This document shows positions 55,327 through 64,000 of a DNA stretch of 64,000 nucleotides, piece after piece; positions within the stretch are counted from its first letter, which is position 1; each line of letters starts with the position of its first letter. The position numbers and the translations under genes were made by a program. This DNA comes from Leucobacter chromiireducens subsp. chromiireducens (GTDB lineage: Bacteria; Actinomycetota; Actinomycetes; Actinomycetales; Microbacteriaceae): the NCBI RefSeq assembly GCF_016758255.1, contig NZ_QYAD01000005.1:124001-188000 (forward strand), written 5' to 3'. The notes beneath the pieces were generated by a model, which did not search any database, had not been told where the DNA came from, and saw only the letters and a list, made by a program, of their open reading frames with translations.

Positions 55327-55824
55327 GTGCGTAGCGGAGTGCGACTCGGCATCGACGTGGGCAAGGCCCGCGTCGGTGTCGCCCGCTCAGACCTCCACGG
55401 CATGCTTGCCACGCCCGTGGAGACCGTGGCGCGCGCGACGGACGGCGATGCCGACCTCGCACGCATCGCAGCCATTGCAGCCGAGCTCGATGCGTTCGAG
55501 GTGATCGTCGGCCTGCCGCTCAATATGCGAGGCGAGCGGACGCTCTCCACGGATGATGCCGTTGGGTTCGCCGAGCAACTTGCAGCGCGACTCGCGAGTA
55601 GCAGTGTGCCCGTGCGCCTCGTTGACGAGCGCCTGTCCACAGTTTCGGCTCAGGGGCAACTGCGCCAGGCCGGGAAGAAAACCAAACAGAGTCGCTCGAT
55701 CATCGATCAAGCGGCAGCGGTGGTGATCCTGCAGCACGCACTCGATACCGAGCGCGCGCAGGGGATGGCACCCGGGAGCCCGGTCGCGGTGGCCGGCGCG
55801 AATGCGAAGGAGTCACACGCATGA
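55327..55824 (+). CDS. ruvX: Putative pre-16S rRNA nuclease RuvX/YqgF
   Basis: A 165-residue RNase H-fold protein (YqgF family) that acts on the 5' end of pre-16S rRNA. Catalytic-site motifs are LGIDVGKARVGVARSD, VIVGLPLNMRGERT and VDERLSTVSAQ, and the end has SIIDQAAAVVILQHAL. The GTG start is 5 bases after the alaS stop, and mltG overlaps its end by 4 bases. Confidence 0.95.
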   Translation: MRSGVRLGIDVGKARVGVARSDLHGMLATPVETVARATDGDADLARIAAIAAELDAFEVIVGLPLNMRGERTLSTDDAVGFAEQLAARLASSSVPVRLVDERLSTVSAQGQLRQAGKKTKQSRSIIDQAAAVVILQHALDTERAQGMAPGSPVAVAGANAKESHA

Positions 55825-56924
55825 ACGCACGAGCACGCGAGCGGGAGCGCGCCTCCGGGCGTGGGAAGCGCATTGCGATCTCACTGATCGTCACGGTCGC
55901 CCTCCTCGGTGGCCTTGCGGCCGCAGGAGCCTACCTCTGGTCGCAGTTCGGGGAGCGAATCTCTGAAACCCTGGGGTGGACCTCGAACGACTACGAGGGC
56001 CCCGGCACGGGAGACGCGATCATCGTGATCACCGAGGGTGAGATCGGCGAAAACGTGGCCATCACCCTGGCCGAGGCGGATGTCGTGAAGACCTCAGAGG
56101 CGTTCTACCGGCTCCTGCTCGACCAGGATCCCGCGGTCGAGTTCCAGCCCGGCTCATACCGGATGAAACTGCAGATGAGCTCGCAGGCCGCGCTCGAAGC
56201 GCTGCAGGACCCGGAGAACCGGATGAACTTCACCGCCATGATTCCCGAGGGGAAAACCGTCGAGCAGACGATTGAACTCGTCGCCGCGGGCGCTGATATT
56301 CCGCTCTCCGAGTTGCAGGATGCCATCAAGGATCCCGCAGCGTACGGCCTGCCCGCTGGTGTGGACAGCCTGGAGGGCTGGCTCTTCCCGGCGACGTACG
56401 AGTTCGAGTCTGACACCACGGGCGCAGAGGCCATCCAGCGCTTGGTCGATCAGCAGAAGCAGGTGCTTGACGAGGCGGGCGTTGCTGAGGCTGACCGCGA
56501 GCGGGTGCTGACCATTGCCGCGATGGTGCAGAAGGAGGGCGGGCGCATCGAGGACTTTGGCAAGGTGTCGCGCGTCATCGCAAACCGTCTGGCCGACGAC
56601 ATGCTGCTCCAGATGGACTCCACGGCGCAGTACGGGATGGGACAGCACGAGGACGGCTCGGTCTGGTCGACGGACGAAGCACTCTCCGATGACAACCCGT
56701 GGAACACGTACGTGCACAAGGGGCTGCCGAAGGGGCCGATCGCGAATCCCGGGCGTGATGCGATCGACGCCGCTCTCAACCCTGAGCCGGGGGACTGGAT
56801 CTACTTCGTGGCGATCAACCTTGACACACGCGAATCCGCGTTCAGTGTGACGCAGGAGGAGCACGAGGCGTCGGTTGCGAAGCTCAACGAGTGGTGTGCG
56901 GCCAACCCCGGCAAGGGTTGCTAG
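55821..56924 (+). CDS. mltG: Endolytic transglycosylase MltG
   Basis: A 367-residue membrane-anchored lytic transglycosylase that cuts new glycan strands. It has a basic N-terminus, one helix (ISLIVTVALLGGLAAAGAYLW, about 20-40), a LysM-like extracytoplasmic subdomain and the catalytic YceG domain with GWLFPATYEF, IAAMVQKEGGRIEDFGKVS (catalytic glutamate in QKE) and YGMGQHEDGSVWS. The C-terminus has the usual NPGRDAIDAALNP. ATG overlaps the ruvX stop; aroE starts immediately at its stop. Confidence 0.95.
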   Translation: MNARARERERASGRGKRIAISLIVTVALLGGLAAAGAYLWSQFGERISETLGWTSNDYEGPGTGDAIIVITEGEIGENVAITLAEADVVKTSEAFYRLLLDQDPAVEFQPGSYRMKLQMSSQAALEALQDPENRMNFTAMIPEGKTVEQTIELVAAGADIPLSELQDAIKDPAAYGLPAGVDSLEGWLFPATYEFESDTTGAEAIQRLVDQQKQVLDEAGVAEADRERVLTIAAMVQKEGGRIEDFGKVSRVIANRLADDMLLQMDSTAQYGMGQHEDGSVWSTDEALSDDNPWNTYVHKGLPKGPIANPGRDAIDAALNPEPGDWIYFVAINLDTRESAFSVTQEEHEASVAKLNEWCAANPGKGC

Positions 56925-57770
56925 GTGCCCGAACAGCTCGCTGTTCTCGGCTCGCCGATCGGGCACTCGCTGTCGCCGCGCATTCACCGCGCGGCGTATA
57001 CAGTGCTTGGACTGGACTGGCGCTACTCCGCGGTGCGGTGCGGTGAGGCGGGCCTCGGCGCTTTCCTCGCCGGCCGCGGCCCGGAATGGCGCGGTCTGTC
57101 GCTCACGATGCCGCTGAAAGAGGAAGCCTTCCGGCTCGCGACCTCTCTCGATCCGATCGCGCGCGAGAGCGGAGTCGTGAATACCCTTCGGCACCGCGAC
57201 GATGGTGGGTGGGACGGTTTCAACACCGACGTTGCGGGGCTCGCTCACGCGATCGACGCGGCGAACCTCGACGCGGCGCGCACGGTGGTGCTGGGCACGG
57301 GGGCCACTGCGGTCTCCGCAGTGCTGGCGGCCCGCCAGCTCGGAGCCCGCGAACTTCACGTAGTGGGCCGCAGGCCCGAAGCCGCCATCGCGCTTGCGCA
57401 GCGCTTCGACGGCTCGAGCGATATGCATTGCGCAGGAATGGGGCTCAGCGATCCCGAGCTCCGTGAGTGGCAGCCAACGCTCACCATCTCGACACTCCCG
57501 GGGCCCGCCGGTACCTCGCTTGACCTGCCCGACACCCTGCACGCGGCACCGCTCTTCGACGTCGCATACGACCCGTGGCCTTCCCCGCTCGCGCGGCGCC
57601 ACGAACGCGCCGGTGGGCGATCCCTGCCCGGCACCGACATGCTTGTCGAACAGGCGATCGTGCAGATTCGGATCTTCAGCGGGGGTGATCCCAGTATCCC
57701 GCTGGCTGAAGAATCAGCGGTGCGCGCGGCCATGCGCGCAGCGACAGCACCCTCCAGTGTGGGAGGATAG
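56925..57770 (+). CDS. aroE: Shikimate dehydrogenase
   Basis: A 281-residue NADP-type dehydrogenase that reduces 3-dehydroshikimate. It has [18 protein letters not shown] at the start, [11 protein letters not shown] (the catalytic lysine region), [17 protein letters not shown] and the nucleotide loop [15 protein letters not shown]. The GTG follows the mltG stop with no gap, and aroC begins 5 bases after its stop. The fifth base of the standard VTMPLK is LTMPLK, a conservative change. Confidence 0.93.
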   Translation: MPEQLAVLGSPIGHSLSPRIHRAAYTVLGLDWRYSAVRCGEAGLGAFLAGRGPEWRGLSLTMPLKEEAFRLATSLDPIARESGVVNTLRHRDDGGWDGFNTDVAGLAHAIDAANLDAARTVVLGTGATAVSAVLAARQLGARELHVVGRRPEAAIALAQRFDGSSDMHCAGMGLSDPELREWQPTLTISTLPGPAGTSLDLPDTLHAAPLFDVAYDPWPSPLARRHERAGGRSLPGTDMLVEQAIVQIRIFSGGDPSIPLAEESAVRAAMRAATAPSSVGG

Positions 57771-57775
57771 TCCTT

Positions 57776-58972
57776 ATGCTGCGTTGGCTTACCGCTGGAG
57801 AGTCCCACGGACCCGAACTGATTGCTGTCCTCGAAGGGCTGCCTGCTGGCGTGCCCGTCTCGCTCGCAGAGATCCGTGCTGATCTCGCGCGCCGCAAGCT
57901 CGGCTATGGCCGTGGCTCGCGGATGAAGTTCGAGCAGGACGAGCTGAACGTCTCGGGCGGTGTCGTCCAGGGCGTCTCCATCGGAGGGCCCGTCGCGATC
58001 CGCATCGGGAACACGGAGTGGCCGAAGTGGGCCGAGGTGATGAGCGCGGAGCCGACCGAGCTCTCGGAGAAGTCTCGCGGCCGCGGCGCTGCGCTGACGC
58101 GCCCGCGACCCGGGCACGCTGATCTCGCCGGCATGCAGAAGTACGGCTTCGACGAGGCACGACCCGTGCTCGAGCGTGCAAGCGCGCGCGAGACCGCTGC
58201 CCGCGTGGCACTCGGGGCTGTGGCCCGTGCCTTCCTCAGCGAGTTGGGCATTGGTCTCGTGAGCCACACGGTGTCGCTTGGCACGATTGAGGCGCCCGCT
58301 GGTGGCCCGCTGCCCCGACCAGAGGACACGCCAGCACTCGACGCGGATCCGCTCCGTTGCTTTGATGCCGGAACGAGCGCCCGCATGGTTGCGGAAGTCG
58401 ACGATACGAAGAAATCTGGCGACACGATCGGAGGCATCGTCGAGGTGCTTGCCTACGGTCTGCCGCCGGGGCTCGGTTCCTACGTGCACTGGGATCGTCG
58501 ACTCGATTCCCGCCTCGCAGGAGCGCTCATGGGTATCCAGGCGATCAAGGCCGTTGAGGTGGGCGATGGGTTTGAGACCACGCGCCGCCGCGGCTCGGAA
58601 GCGCATGACGAGTTGCATATCGCTGACGGACAGATCGCCCGCGAAACGGGCCGCGCTGGCGGTATCGAGGGTGGGATGACCACGGGTCAGGTGCTCCGCG
58701 TCCGCGCGGGGATGAAGCCGATCGCCACGGTGCCCCACGCTCTGCCGACGGTGGACGTCGCGACGGGCGAAGAAGCGAAGGCTCACCACCAGCGTTCGGA
58801 TGTGTCCGCGGTTCCCGCCGCTGGCGTTGTCGCCGAGGCGATGGTGGCTCTCGTGCTCGCAGACGCGGTAACCGAGAAGTTCGGCGGCGACAGTGTCGCG
58901 GAGACGAAGCGGAACCTCGAGTCCTATCTCGCCGCGATCCCCGAGCGCTTGTCGACCGCCATCGAGTCGTGA
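57776..58972 (+). CDS. aroC: Chorismate synthase
   Basis: A 398-residue flavin-dependent enzyme that converts EPSP to chorismate. Signature 1 is [21 protein letters not shown], with [18 protein letters not shown], the [16 protein letters not shown] region, and [18 protein letters not shown] near the end. Length matches the long bacterial type. Its stop overlaps the aroK GTG (58969-58972). Confidence 0.97.
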   Translation: MLRWLTAGESHGPELIAVLEGLPAGVPVSLAEIRADLARRKLGYGRGSRMKFEQDELNVSGGVVQGVSIGGPVAIRIGNTEWPKWAEVMSAEPTELSEKSRGRGAALTRPRPGHADLAGMQKYGFDEARPVLERASARETAARVALGAVARAFLSELGIGLVSHTVSLGTIEAPAGGPLPRPEDTPALDADPLRCFDAGTSARMVAEVDDTKKSGDTIGGIVEVLAYGLPPGLGSYVHWDRRLDSRLAGALMGIQAIKAVEVGDGFETTRRRGSEAHDELHIADGQIARETGRAGGIEGGMTTGQVLRVRAGMKPIATVPHALPTVDVATGEEAKAHHQRSDVSAVPAAGVVAEAMVALVLADAVTEKFGGDSVAETKRNLESYLAAIPERLSTAIES

Positions 58973-59724
58973 CCGGAAAGCGCCGGGCGGGGCGGCCAAG
59001 CGGCCCGCCCGCGGCTGCGCCGAAACCCGCGCCGCCGAGTACGCCCGAGTTGCAGCATCCGCCTGAGAGCGGAGAGTCGGGTGCGTCAGCTGGCGCGCCT
59101 CGCAGCCGGGCGGCCTCGCGCAGTCGGCGACGGCGACGGCGACGCTCTGCTGTGCGTCTGCCGGATCGTGCAATCGTCTTCGTTGGTCCCATGGCCGCAG
59201 GCAAGACAAGCCTCGGCAAGCGCGTTGCGCGCGAACTCGGTGTGCCGTTCGTGGACACGGACGCCGTGTTCGTGCGCCAGCACGGGGCGATCACCGATTT
59301 CTTCGCGGCCCACGGCGAGCCCGAGTTCCGCCGGATTGAGGCCGATGTGATCGCGCAGGAGCTCGCGCACCGCGGGGGCAGGATCGTGGCACTCGGCGGC
59401 GGCGCCGTGCTGACCGAGCGGACGCGTGAGTTGCTCGCCTCGTTCCCGGTTGTGCTGCTGATGACCACGCAAGAGGCGGTGCTCCGTACCGCGAATCTCT
59501 CGCGCCGGCCGCTGTTGCGCGATGACCCGAACGCGTGGGGCCGCATCCTCGAGGAGCGCCGGCCGCTCTATGAGGAGGTCTCCGACGTGACCTACCGCAC
59601 CGATCGTGCGACGAAAGAACAGCTTGCGCGACGCGTCGCGCAGTGGGCACGCAGCTTTGGCAAGAAGCGCGGCCCCATCCCCGGAACCGGCGAACAGACG
59701 CCACCGACAAGGAGTGAAGCATGA
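58969..59724 (+). CDS. aroK: Shikimate kinase with N-terminal extension
   Basis: A 251-residue protein. The kinase domain starts near residue 65: [21 protein letters not shown] (P-loop, in part), [26 protein letters not shown] and NLSRRPLL carry the family's ATP and shikimate sites. About 65 extra residues precede it, rich in P, A, G and S and ending in SRRRRRRRS. This extension is not part of the family. It depends on using the GTG at 58969 that overlaps aroC; GTG 59153 would give a normal 190-residue enzyme, but has no better ribosome site. aroB overlaps its end by 4 bases. Confidence 0.93.
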   Translation: MTGKRRAGRPSGPPAAAPKPAPPSTPELQHPPESGESGASAGAPRSRAASRSRRRRRRRSAVRLPDRAIVFVGPMAAGKTSLGKRVARELGVPFVDTDAVFVRQHGAITDFFAAHGEPEFRRIEADVIAQELAHRGGRIVALGGGAVLTERTRELLASFPVVLLMTTQEAVLRTANLSRRPLLRDDPNAWGRILEERRPLYEEVSDVTYRTDRATKEQLARRVAQWARSFGKKRGPIPGTGEQTPPTRSEA

Positions 59725-60833
59725 CCCCGCAGGACCAGGCCACCGACGGCACCCCCAGCCCGTTCACGGAGATTCAGGTCACGGGTGAATCCGAGTACAC
59801 GATCACGATCGGCCGTGGTGCCATCGAGCGAGTGCCCGAGGCTCTCGGGGACCGCGTGGCGAAGGTGCTCATCATCCACACTCCCACGGTCGGGAAGATC
59901 GCGAGCGACCTGCGCGACTCGCTGCAGGAGCGTTACGCGCACGTGCTGCTCGCGGAGGTCCCTGATGCCGAGTCCGCGAAGCGTGTTGAGGTCGCCGCGT
60001 TCTGCTGGCAGATCCTCGGCCAGTCGGACTTCACCCGCACCGACGCGATCATCGGCCTCGGCGGCGGGGCCGTGACTGACCTTGCGGGCTTTGTCGCCGG
60101 CACCTGGTTGCGGGGTGTCCGCCTCGTGCAGATCCCCACGAGCGTTCTCGGAATGGTCGATGCGGCCGTTGGCGGCAAGACGGGCATCAACACCAACGAG
60201 GGCAAGAACCTCGTCGGCACCTTCACCGCCCCCACGGGCGTCATCTGCGATATCGATCTCGTCGACTCGCTGCCGCGCAATGAGATTCTCGCGGGCTTCG
60301 CGGAGGTTGCGAAGTGCGGCTTCATCGCCGAGCCTGAGATTCTCGACATCCTTGAGGCTGACGTCGATCGCGCGACCGATCCGCAGACCCCGGAGTTCCA
60401 GCGCCTCATCGAGCTTGCCGTCGGTGTGAAAGCGCGAGTGGTGTCGGAAGACTTCCGCGAGGGTGGGCTGCGCGAGATTTTGAACTACGGCCACACGCTT
60501 GGGCACGCGATTGAGCACGCGGAGCGCTACCAGTGGCGTCACGGCGTCGCGATCTCCATCGGCATGATGTACGCCGCGGAGCTTGGCCGCATGGCGGGTG
60601 CACTCTCGGACGCAGCGGTGGATCGCCACCGCCGTATTCTCTCCTCGCTCACGCTGCCGCTCAATTACCCGGCAGGGCGCTGGGCCGGCCTCCTCGCGAC
60701 GATGCAGCGAGACAAGAAGGCGCGCGCCGGGATGCTGCGGTTCATCGTGCTCGACGAGATCGGCAAGCCGCGTGTTCTGGCCGGCGTCGACGACTCTATG
60801 CTGCAGTTCGCCTACCAGGAGATCGCGAACTAG
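59721..60833 (+). CDS. aroB: 3-dehydroquinate synthase
   Basis: A 370-residue NAD- and metal-dependent enzyme that closes the ring from DAHP. It contains GLGGGAVTDLAGFVAGTWLRG, IPTSVLGMVDAAVGGKTGINTNEGKN (in part), the metal histidines in NYGHTLGHAIEHAERYQWRHG and LTLPLNYPAG. The ATG overlaps the aroK stop. In many Actinobacteria efp or aroQ follows, but here the next gene is an ABC transporter, after 149 bases with its own promoter. Confidence 0.96.
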   Translation: MTPQDQATDGTPSPFTEIQVTGESEYTITIGRGAIERVPEALGDRVAKVLIIHTPTVGKIASDLRDSLQERYAHVLLAEVPDAESAKRVEVAAFCWQILGQSDFTRTDAIIGLGGGAVTDLAGFVAGTWLRGVRLVQIPTSVLGMVDAAVGGKTGINTNEGKNLVGTFTAPTGVICDIDLVDSLPRNEILAGFAEVAKCGFIAEPEILDILEADVDRATDPQTPEFQRLIELAVGVKARVVSEDFREGGLREILNYGHTLGHAIEHAERYQWRHGVAISIGMMYAAELGRMAGALSDAAVDRHRRILSSLTLPLNYPAGRWAGLLATMQRDKKARAGMLRFIVLDEIGKPRVLAGVDDSMLQFAYQEIAN

Positions 60834-60895
60834 TTCGCAGGCTTCCTTCTGGCCGCTCGCCAGGCTCGATCACGGGTGTGACCAATTGTGACGCA

Positions 60896-60930
60896 ACGTG
60901 CCGCGCGCGGCACGTGCCTGCCGATAGATT
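60896..60930 (+). promoter_or_regulatory. Promoter and 20-bp palindromic operator of the ABC transporter operon
   Basis: A perfect palindrome ACGTGCCGCGCGCGGCACGT (60896-60915) lies just before a TAGATT -10 hexamer (60925-60930) and covers the place of the -35 box. A repressor such as a TetR or similar protein could bind there. The transcription start would be near 60937 with a leader of 46 bases; GGGAG precedes the ATG. No regulator gene is adjacent in the window. Confidence 0.6.
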
Positions 60931-60982
60931 GGCGGAATGCGCGGCGATGGGCCGCGCCCTGCCTCGACCCGGGAGCCTACAC

Positions 60983-62026
60983 ATGAGCCTTCGCCGCCGA
61001 ATCGCCGGAGGCATCGCCCTCCTTGCCGGAGCTGCACTGCTGACGAGCTGCGCCACAGCCGACGCCCCCGCGGGAAGCGGAGATCCGGCTGACGCCCCGA
61101 AGATCACCTTCCTCTACTCGCCCTACGCCGACTACGCGCCATTCTTCATCGCGGAGGAGAAGGGCTACTTCGAGGACGCCGGCGTGGACGTCGAGCTGAT
61201 CTCGAAGAGCGGAAGCTCGGGGGAGACGTACCAGCAGGTCAGCACGGGCGGCATTGTCGCGGGCGGCGCAACCTGGGGCGCAGGTCTCTTCAACGCGACG
61301 AAGGCGGGCGCATCGATCTCGGTGATTGCGAGCGTCTCCCGCGTGCCCGACGAGGGGAAGAACCCTGCGCCACTGATGGCGTCCGAGAAGTCGGGCATCA
61401 CTGATGTCGCCGAGCTCAAGGGGAAGAAGATTGGCGTCCCCGGAACCGGTGGCTTCGGGGTGTACTCGGTGTATCGCGCACTCGACACGGCGGGGCTGAC
61501 GCTCGACGACGTCGAGCTCGTCAATCTTTCGCCCGGTGATATTCCGCCGGCGCTTGCGAACGGCTCGATCGACGCGAGCTGGACGATCGAACCGATCTCT
61601 TCGGCCATCACGGCGCAGGGCCTCGGCCACGAGATCCTTGACGTCAGTTACCAGGCCGGTGTCGAGCTTGGTGCGCTCGCGTTCAACAGCGAGTACGTCG
61701 ACAAGTACCCGGAGGCGGTCACCGCGTTCACCGCGGCCTACCTCCGTGCGGTCCAGGAACTTGAAGACGGCGGCTGGAAGGATCCCGCCGACCAGGCGAT
61801 CATCGCCGAGTACACTGATCTCCCGGTTGAGACGCTGACCGAAATTGGCCTCACGGTGCAGGACCCGGAGGGCGCGATTGACTGGGCAGACGTTGCTGAG
61901 CAGGAAGAGTTCTTCCGCGAGCGGAAGACGCTGGAGTTCGCGGGCGAGTCAGGGATCAAGGACATCTTCCGCGCAGACATTCTCGCTGCAGCTGTGAAGC
62001 AGTCGCAGGAGGCTGCCGCCAAGTGA
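60983..62026 (+). CDS. ABC transporter substrate-binding lipoprotein (SsuA/NitT/TauA type)
   Basis: A 347-residue lipoprotein: signal peptide, LTSC lipobox with Cys23, then a Pro/Ala-rich linker. The binding domain begins ITFLYSPYADYAPFFIAEEKGYFEDAGVDVELI, typical of the nitrate/sulfonate/taurine family, and includes ASWTIEPISSAITAQGLG. The ligand is unknown; a sulfonate, riboflavin/thiamine precursor or similar organic molecule is possible. The downstream ATPase GTG overlaps its stop. AroB is upstream but unrelated. Confidence 0.87.
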   Translation: MSLRRRIAGGIALLAGAALLTSCATADAPAGSGDPADAPKITFLYSPYADYAPFFIAEEKGYFEDAGVDVELISKSGSSGETYQQVSTGGIVAGGATWGAGLFNATKAGASISVIASVSRVPDEGKNPAPLMASEKSGITDVAELKGKKIGVPGTGGFGVYSVYRALDTAGLTLDDVELVNLSPGDIPPALANGSIDASWTIEPISSAITAQGLGHEILDVSYQAGVELGALAFNSEYVDKYPEAVTAFTAAYLRAVQELEDGGWKDPADQAIIAEYTDLPVETLTEIGLTVQDPEGAIDWADVAEQEEFFRERKTLEFAGESGIKDIFRADILAAAVKQSQEAAAK

Positions 62027-62787
62027 CCGGAATCTCGATCCAGAACCTCTGGAAGGCGTTCCCGAACGCTGAGTCGCGAGACGAGCTCCTTGTCGCGGTG
62101 CAGGACGTGTCCCTCGAGATCAAGGAACGCGAGTTTGTGTGCGTGCTTGGCCCCTCGGGGTGCGGGAAGAGCACACTTCTGCGTGTCGCGGCCGGGCTGG
62201 AAAAGCCGAGCTCGGGAAGCGTGACGACCCAGAGCCGACCGTCAGTGGTGTTTCAGGAGCACGGGATCTTCCCATGGCTCACGATCGCCGAGAATGTCGC
62301 GTACCCGCTCAAGCTGCGCGGAGTGCCTCGCGCTGAGCGGCGAACCCGGGTGACGGAGCTCCTCGAACTCGTGGGCCTCCAGGACTTCGCGAGTTACTAT
62401 CCGGCGCAGATTTCCGGCGGAATGCGTCAGCGCACCTCGGTTGCGCGTGCGCTCGCGGATGATGGTGATGTGCTTCTCATGGATGAGCCGTTTGGCGCGC
62501 TCGATGAGCAGACCCGCGTCGTGCTGCAGCAGGAACTCCTGCGCATCTGGGAACAGACCTCCAAATCGGTGCTCTTCATCACGCACTCGGTCGATGAGGC
62601 GCTGACACTTGCCGACCGCGTGGTGGTGATGTCGCACCGACCTGGCCGCATCATCGATGAGATCGAAATCCCGTTCGGGCGCCCGCGCGACATCAAGGAA
62701 TTGCGCCGCGACCCGCGCTATGGCGAGATCACGGTGAAGCTGTGGGAGCTGCTCGAGCAGCGCCCTGAGGAGGAGTCGGCCGCATGA
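62023..62787 (+). CDS. ABC transporter ATP-binding protein (SsuB/TauB type)
   Basis: A 254-residue ATPase. Walker A is GPSGCGKSTLLRV, the Q-loop VVFQEHGIFPWLTIAEN, the signature ISGGMRQRTSVARALA and Walker B VLLMDEPFGALD followed by the H-loop FITHSVDEALTLADRVVVMS. These are the features of the nitrate/sulfonate/taurine ATPase subfamily. It overlaps both neighbours by 4 bases. Confidence 0.94.
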   Translation: MTGISIQNLWKAFPNAESRDELLVAVQDVSLEIKEREFVCVLGPSGCGKSTLLRVAAGLEKPSSGSVTTQSRPSVVFQEHGIFPWLTIAENVAYPLKLRGVPRAERRTRVTELLELVGLQDFASYYPAQISGGMRQRTSVARALADDGDVLLMDEPFGALDEQTRVVLQQELLRIWEQTSKSVLFITHSVDEALTLADRVVVMSHRPGRIIDEIEIPFGRPRDIKELRRDPRYGEITVKLWELLEQRPEEESAA

Positions 62788-63611
62788 GCGATCGCACGAC
62801 GCCGGCGATCCCGGCAGAGATTGAACAGGAGCTGCGCTCCGCAGTTGCGGCGGAACGGGGCTCCCCGTGGATTCGACGAATCGGGCCCTACACGCCGCTC
62901 ATGCTGCTGCTCGTCTGGGAGCTGCTCAGCCGCGTGGGTGTGCTCGATGCACGCTTCTTCCCGGCCCCAAGCTCGATTGTCGAGACGTTCGTCGCGATGC
63001 TGCTCGACGGTGTGCTGCTCGAACACACCGCGATGACGCTCTCGCGAATTGCGATCGGTTTCGTGCTGGGCGCCGTGCCCGGCGTGCTGCTCGGCGTCTT
63101 GCTGGGCTCGGTGCGCCCGCTGCGCCAGCTCCTCGAACCGATCTTCGCAAGCCTCCTACCCATTCCGAAGGTGGCGATCTTCCCGCTCCTGCTGCTGATC
63201 TTCGGCCTCGGCGAGACGAGCAAGTACGTCATCGTGGCAATTGGCGTGTTCTTCTACCTGTTCTTCAACACGATGAGCGGTGTGATGCAAACCCCGCCGC
63301 TCTTCAACGATGTTGCGAAGGCGAATGGCGCGTCGCCCGTGCAGCGCTGGTTCACGGTGTCCTTCCCGTACGCGCTGCCCTCGATCTTTACGGGGATCAA
63401 GCTCGCCACGGGAGGCGCGTTCGTGATTATTGCGGCATCCGAGTTCGTCGGTTCGCAGAGCGGCCTGGGTTACCTCATCTGGAGTTCCTGGTCCACGTTC
63501 GCGGTGTCGAAAATGTACGTCGGCATCGTGACGATTTCGGTCTTGGGGTATGCGGCCACCGCACTCGAGGGCTTCATCGAGCGGCGACTTGTTCCCTGGG
63601 TGAAGTACTAA
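62784..63611 (+). CDS. ABC transporter permease (SsuC/TauC type)
   Basis: A 275-residue permease with about six helices. The EAA-type loop is ANGASPVQRWFTVSFPYALPSIFTGIKLA (in part) with SEFVGSQSGLGYLIW after it, as in SsuC/TauC. The ATG overlaps the ATPase stop. The following dehydrogenase ATG overlaps its stop as TAATG (63609-63613), so the four genes form one coupled unit. Confidence 0.93.
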   Translation: MSDRTTPAIPAEIEQELRSAVAAERGSPWIRRIGPYTPLMLLLVWELLSRVGVLDARFFPAPSSIVETFVAMLLDGVLLEHTAMTLSRIAIGFVLGAVPGVLLGVLLGSVRPLRQLLEPIFASLLPIPKVAIFPLLLLIFGLGETSKYVIVAIGVFFYLFFNTMSGVMQTPPLFNDVAKANGASPVQRWFTVSFPYALPSIFTGIKLATGGAFVIIAASEFVGSQSGLGYLIWSSWSTFAVSKMYVGIVTISVLGYAATALEGFIERRLVPWVKY

Positions 63612-64000
63612 TGGCGACCCCGCAGCGCGCTGGCTCGGCGGGCGCGGTCGCGACGAACCGGACGGAACTCAGCTGCGGTGAACTCCGCGCCGAACTCGTC
63701 GCCGTTTTCGCACCGTACGCCGCCGCTGCGAGCGCAACGCCCGCGGACCTCGACCGCGCGGCGCGCTGGCTCGTCGAGGCTGAAGTGCTCGGTCTCGGCG
63801 CTTTCGGTCTCAGCATGCTGGTGAAGGATCTCGCGCGCATCGGCGCGCCTGCGGCGGGCGTGCATTCTGCGCCCGCGGTGAGCGCGCCCGGCACGGCCAT
63901 TCTCAGTCTCGATGGAGCGGGCGTTCCTGGACCGCTCGCTCTCGCGGTCGCGGTCTCTCGCGCGGGATCCGCGACTGCGACGCACGGCATCGGCCTGATC
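63611..64000 (+). CDS. Ldh_2 (malate/L-lactate/sulfolactate/ureidoglycolate dehydrogenase) family protein, 5' part
   Basis: The first 130 codons of a gene that runs off the window. The segment RWLVEAEVLGLGAFGLSMLVKDLARI matches the Ldh_2 opening (LVEAelrGvxxHG...). This family includes sulfolactate, ureidoglycolate and malate dehydrogenases. Usually the loop has a histidine after G (GxxxHG); here AEVLGLGAFG, an alternate form. Its fusion by overlap to an SsuABC-type transporter suggests that it acts on the imported substrate or product. Confidence 0.6.
   Translation, partial: MATPQRAGSAGAVATNRTELSCGELRAELVAVFAPYAAAASATPADLDRAARWLVEAEVLGLGAFGLSMLVKDLARIGAPAAGVHSAPAVSAPGTAILSLDGAGVPGPLALAVAVSRAGSATATHGIGLI

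Overview
The window is a stretch of high-GC actinobacterial chromosome. Gene content, codon bias and synteny (rpsD-alaS-ruvX-mltG-aroECKB; ruvAB-yajC-secDF-relA; hrcA-dnaJ-rsmE-HIT-phoH-ybeY-CBS-era) fit the Microbacteriaceae, and a Leucobacter-like organism is my best guess from protein style, though no marker in the window settles the genus. Coding density is very high and both strands are used. I see no insertion sequence, prophage, CRISPR array, rRNA or tRNA gene.

Layout. 1-3470: YceI, then FUSC, App1 and DedA genes on the minus strand (envelope and lipid). 3471-9843: an AT-rich regulatory region and the cytochrome bd cluster cydAB / cydDC. 9840-12266: a PabC-like aminotransferase and pabB, head to head. 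12267-14924: leuS. 14942-19145: iron-siderophore uptake (binding protein, two permeases, AraC regulator, IdeR/DtxR-like box) without an ATPase. 19337-23810: comEA-comEC-holA. 23945-28532: rpsT, lepA, a DUF1990 gene, hemW. 28617-35798: CIRCE-controlled hrcA-dnaJ-rsmE, then HIT-phoH-ybeY-CBS-era. 35832-38170: two membrane proteins. 38246-40130: leuA behind a leucine leader peptide and attenuator. 40236-47669: ruvAB, yajC-secD-secF and rel. 47659-51272: an AbiEi-like gene, a DUF349 gene, rarA. 51314-55321: rpsD, a small membrane protein, alaS. 55327-60833: ruvX-mltG-aroE-aroC-aroK-aroB in an almost gapless run. 60896-64000: a nitrate/sulfonate/taurine-type ABC transporter followed by the start of an Ldh_2-family dehydrogenase.

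How the genes work together. cydABDC builds and assembles the low-oxygen terminal oxidase. The aro run supplies chorismate, which PabB and the adjacent lyase-like enzyme could turn into 4-aminobenzoate for folate. The hrcA operon links heat-shock control to ribosome maturation (RsmE, YbeY, Era). YajC-SecDF serves protein export, and Rel makes and degrades (p)ppGpp.

The most notable signal is regulatory. At least a dozen transcription units carry a TANNNT -10 hexamer ending 7-9 bases before the A or G of the start codon, with no Shine-Dalgarno sequence, so they look leaderless. The clearest case is the pabC-like/pabB pair, whose two divergent -10 boxes are only 9 bp apart. The window is otherwise mostly conserved core genome, and I did not find a defence or mobile system that I could call new.
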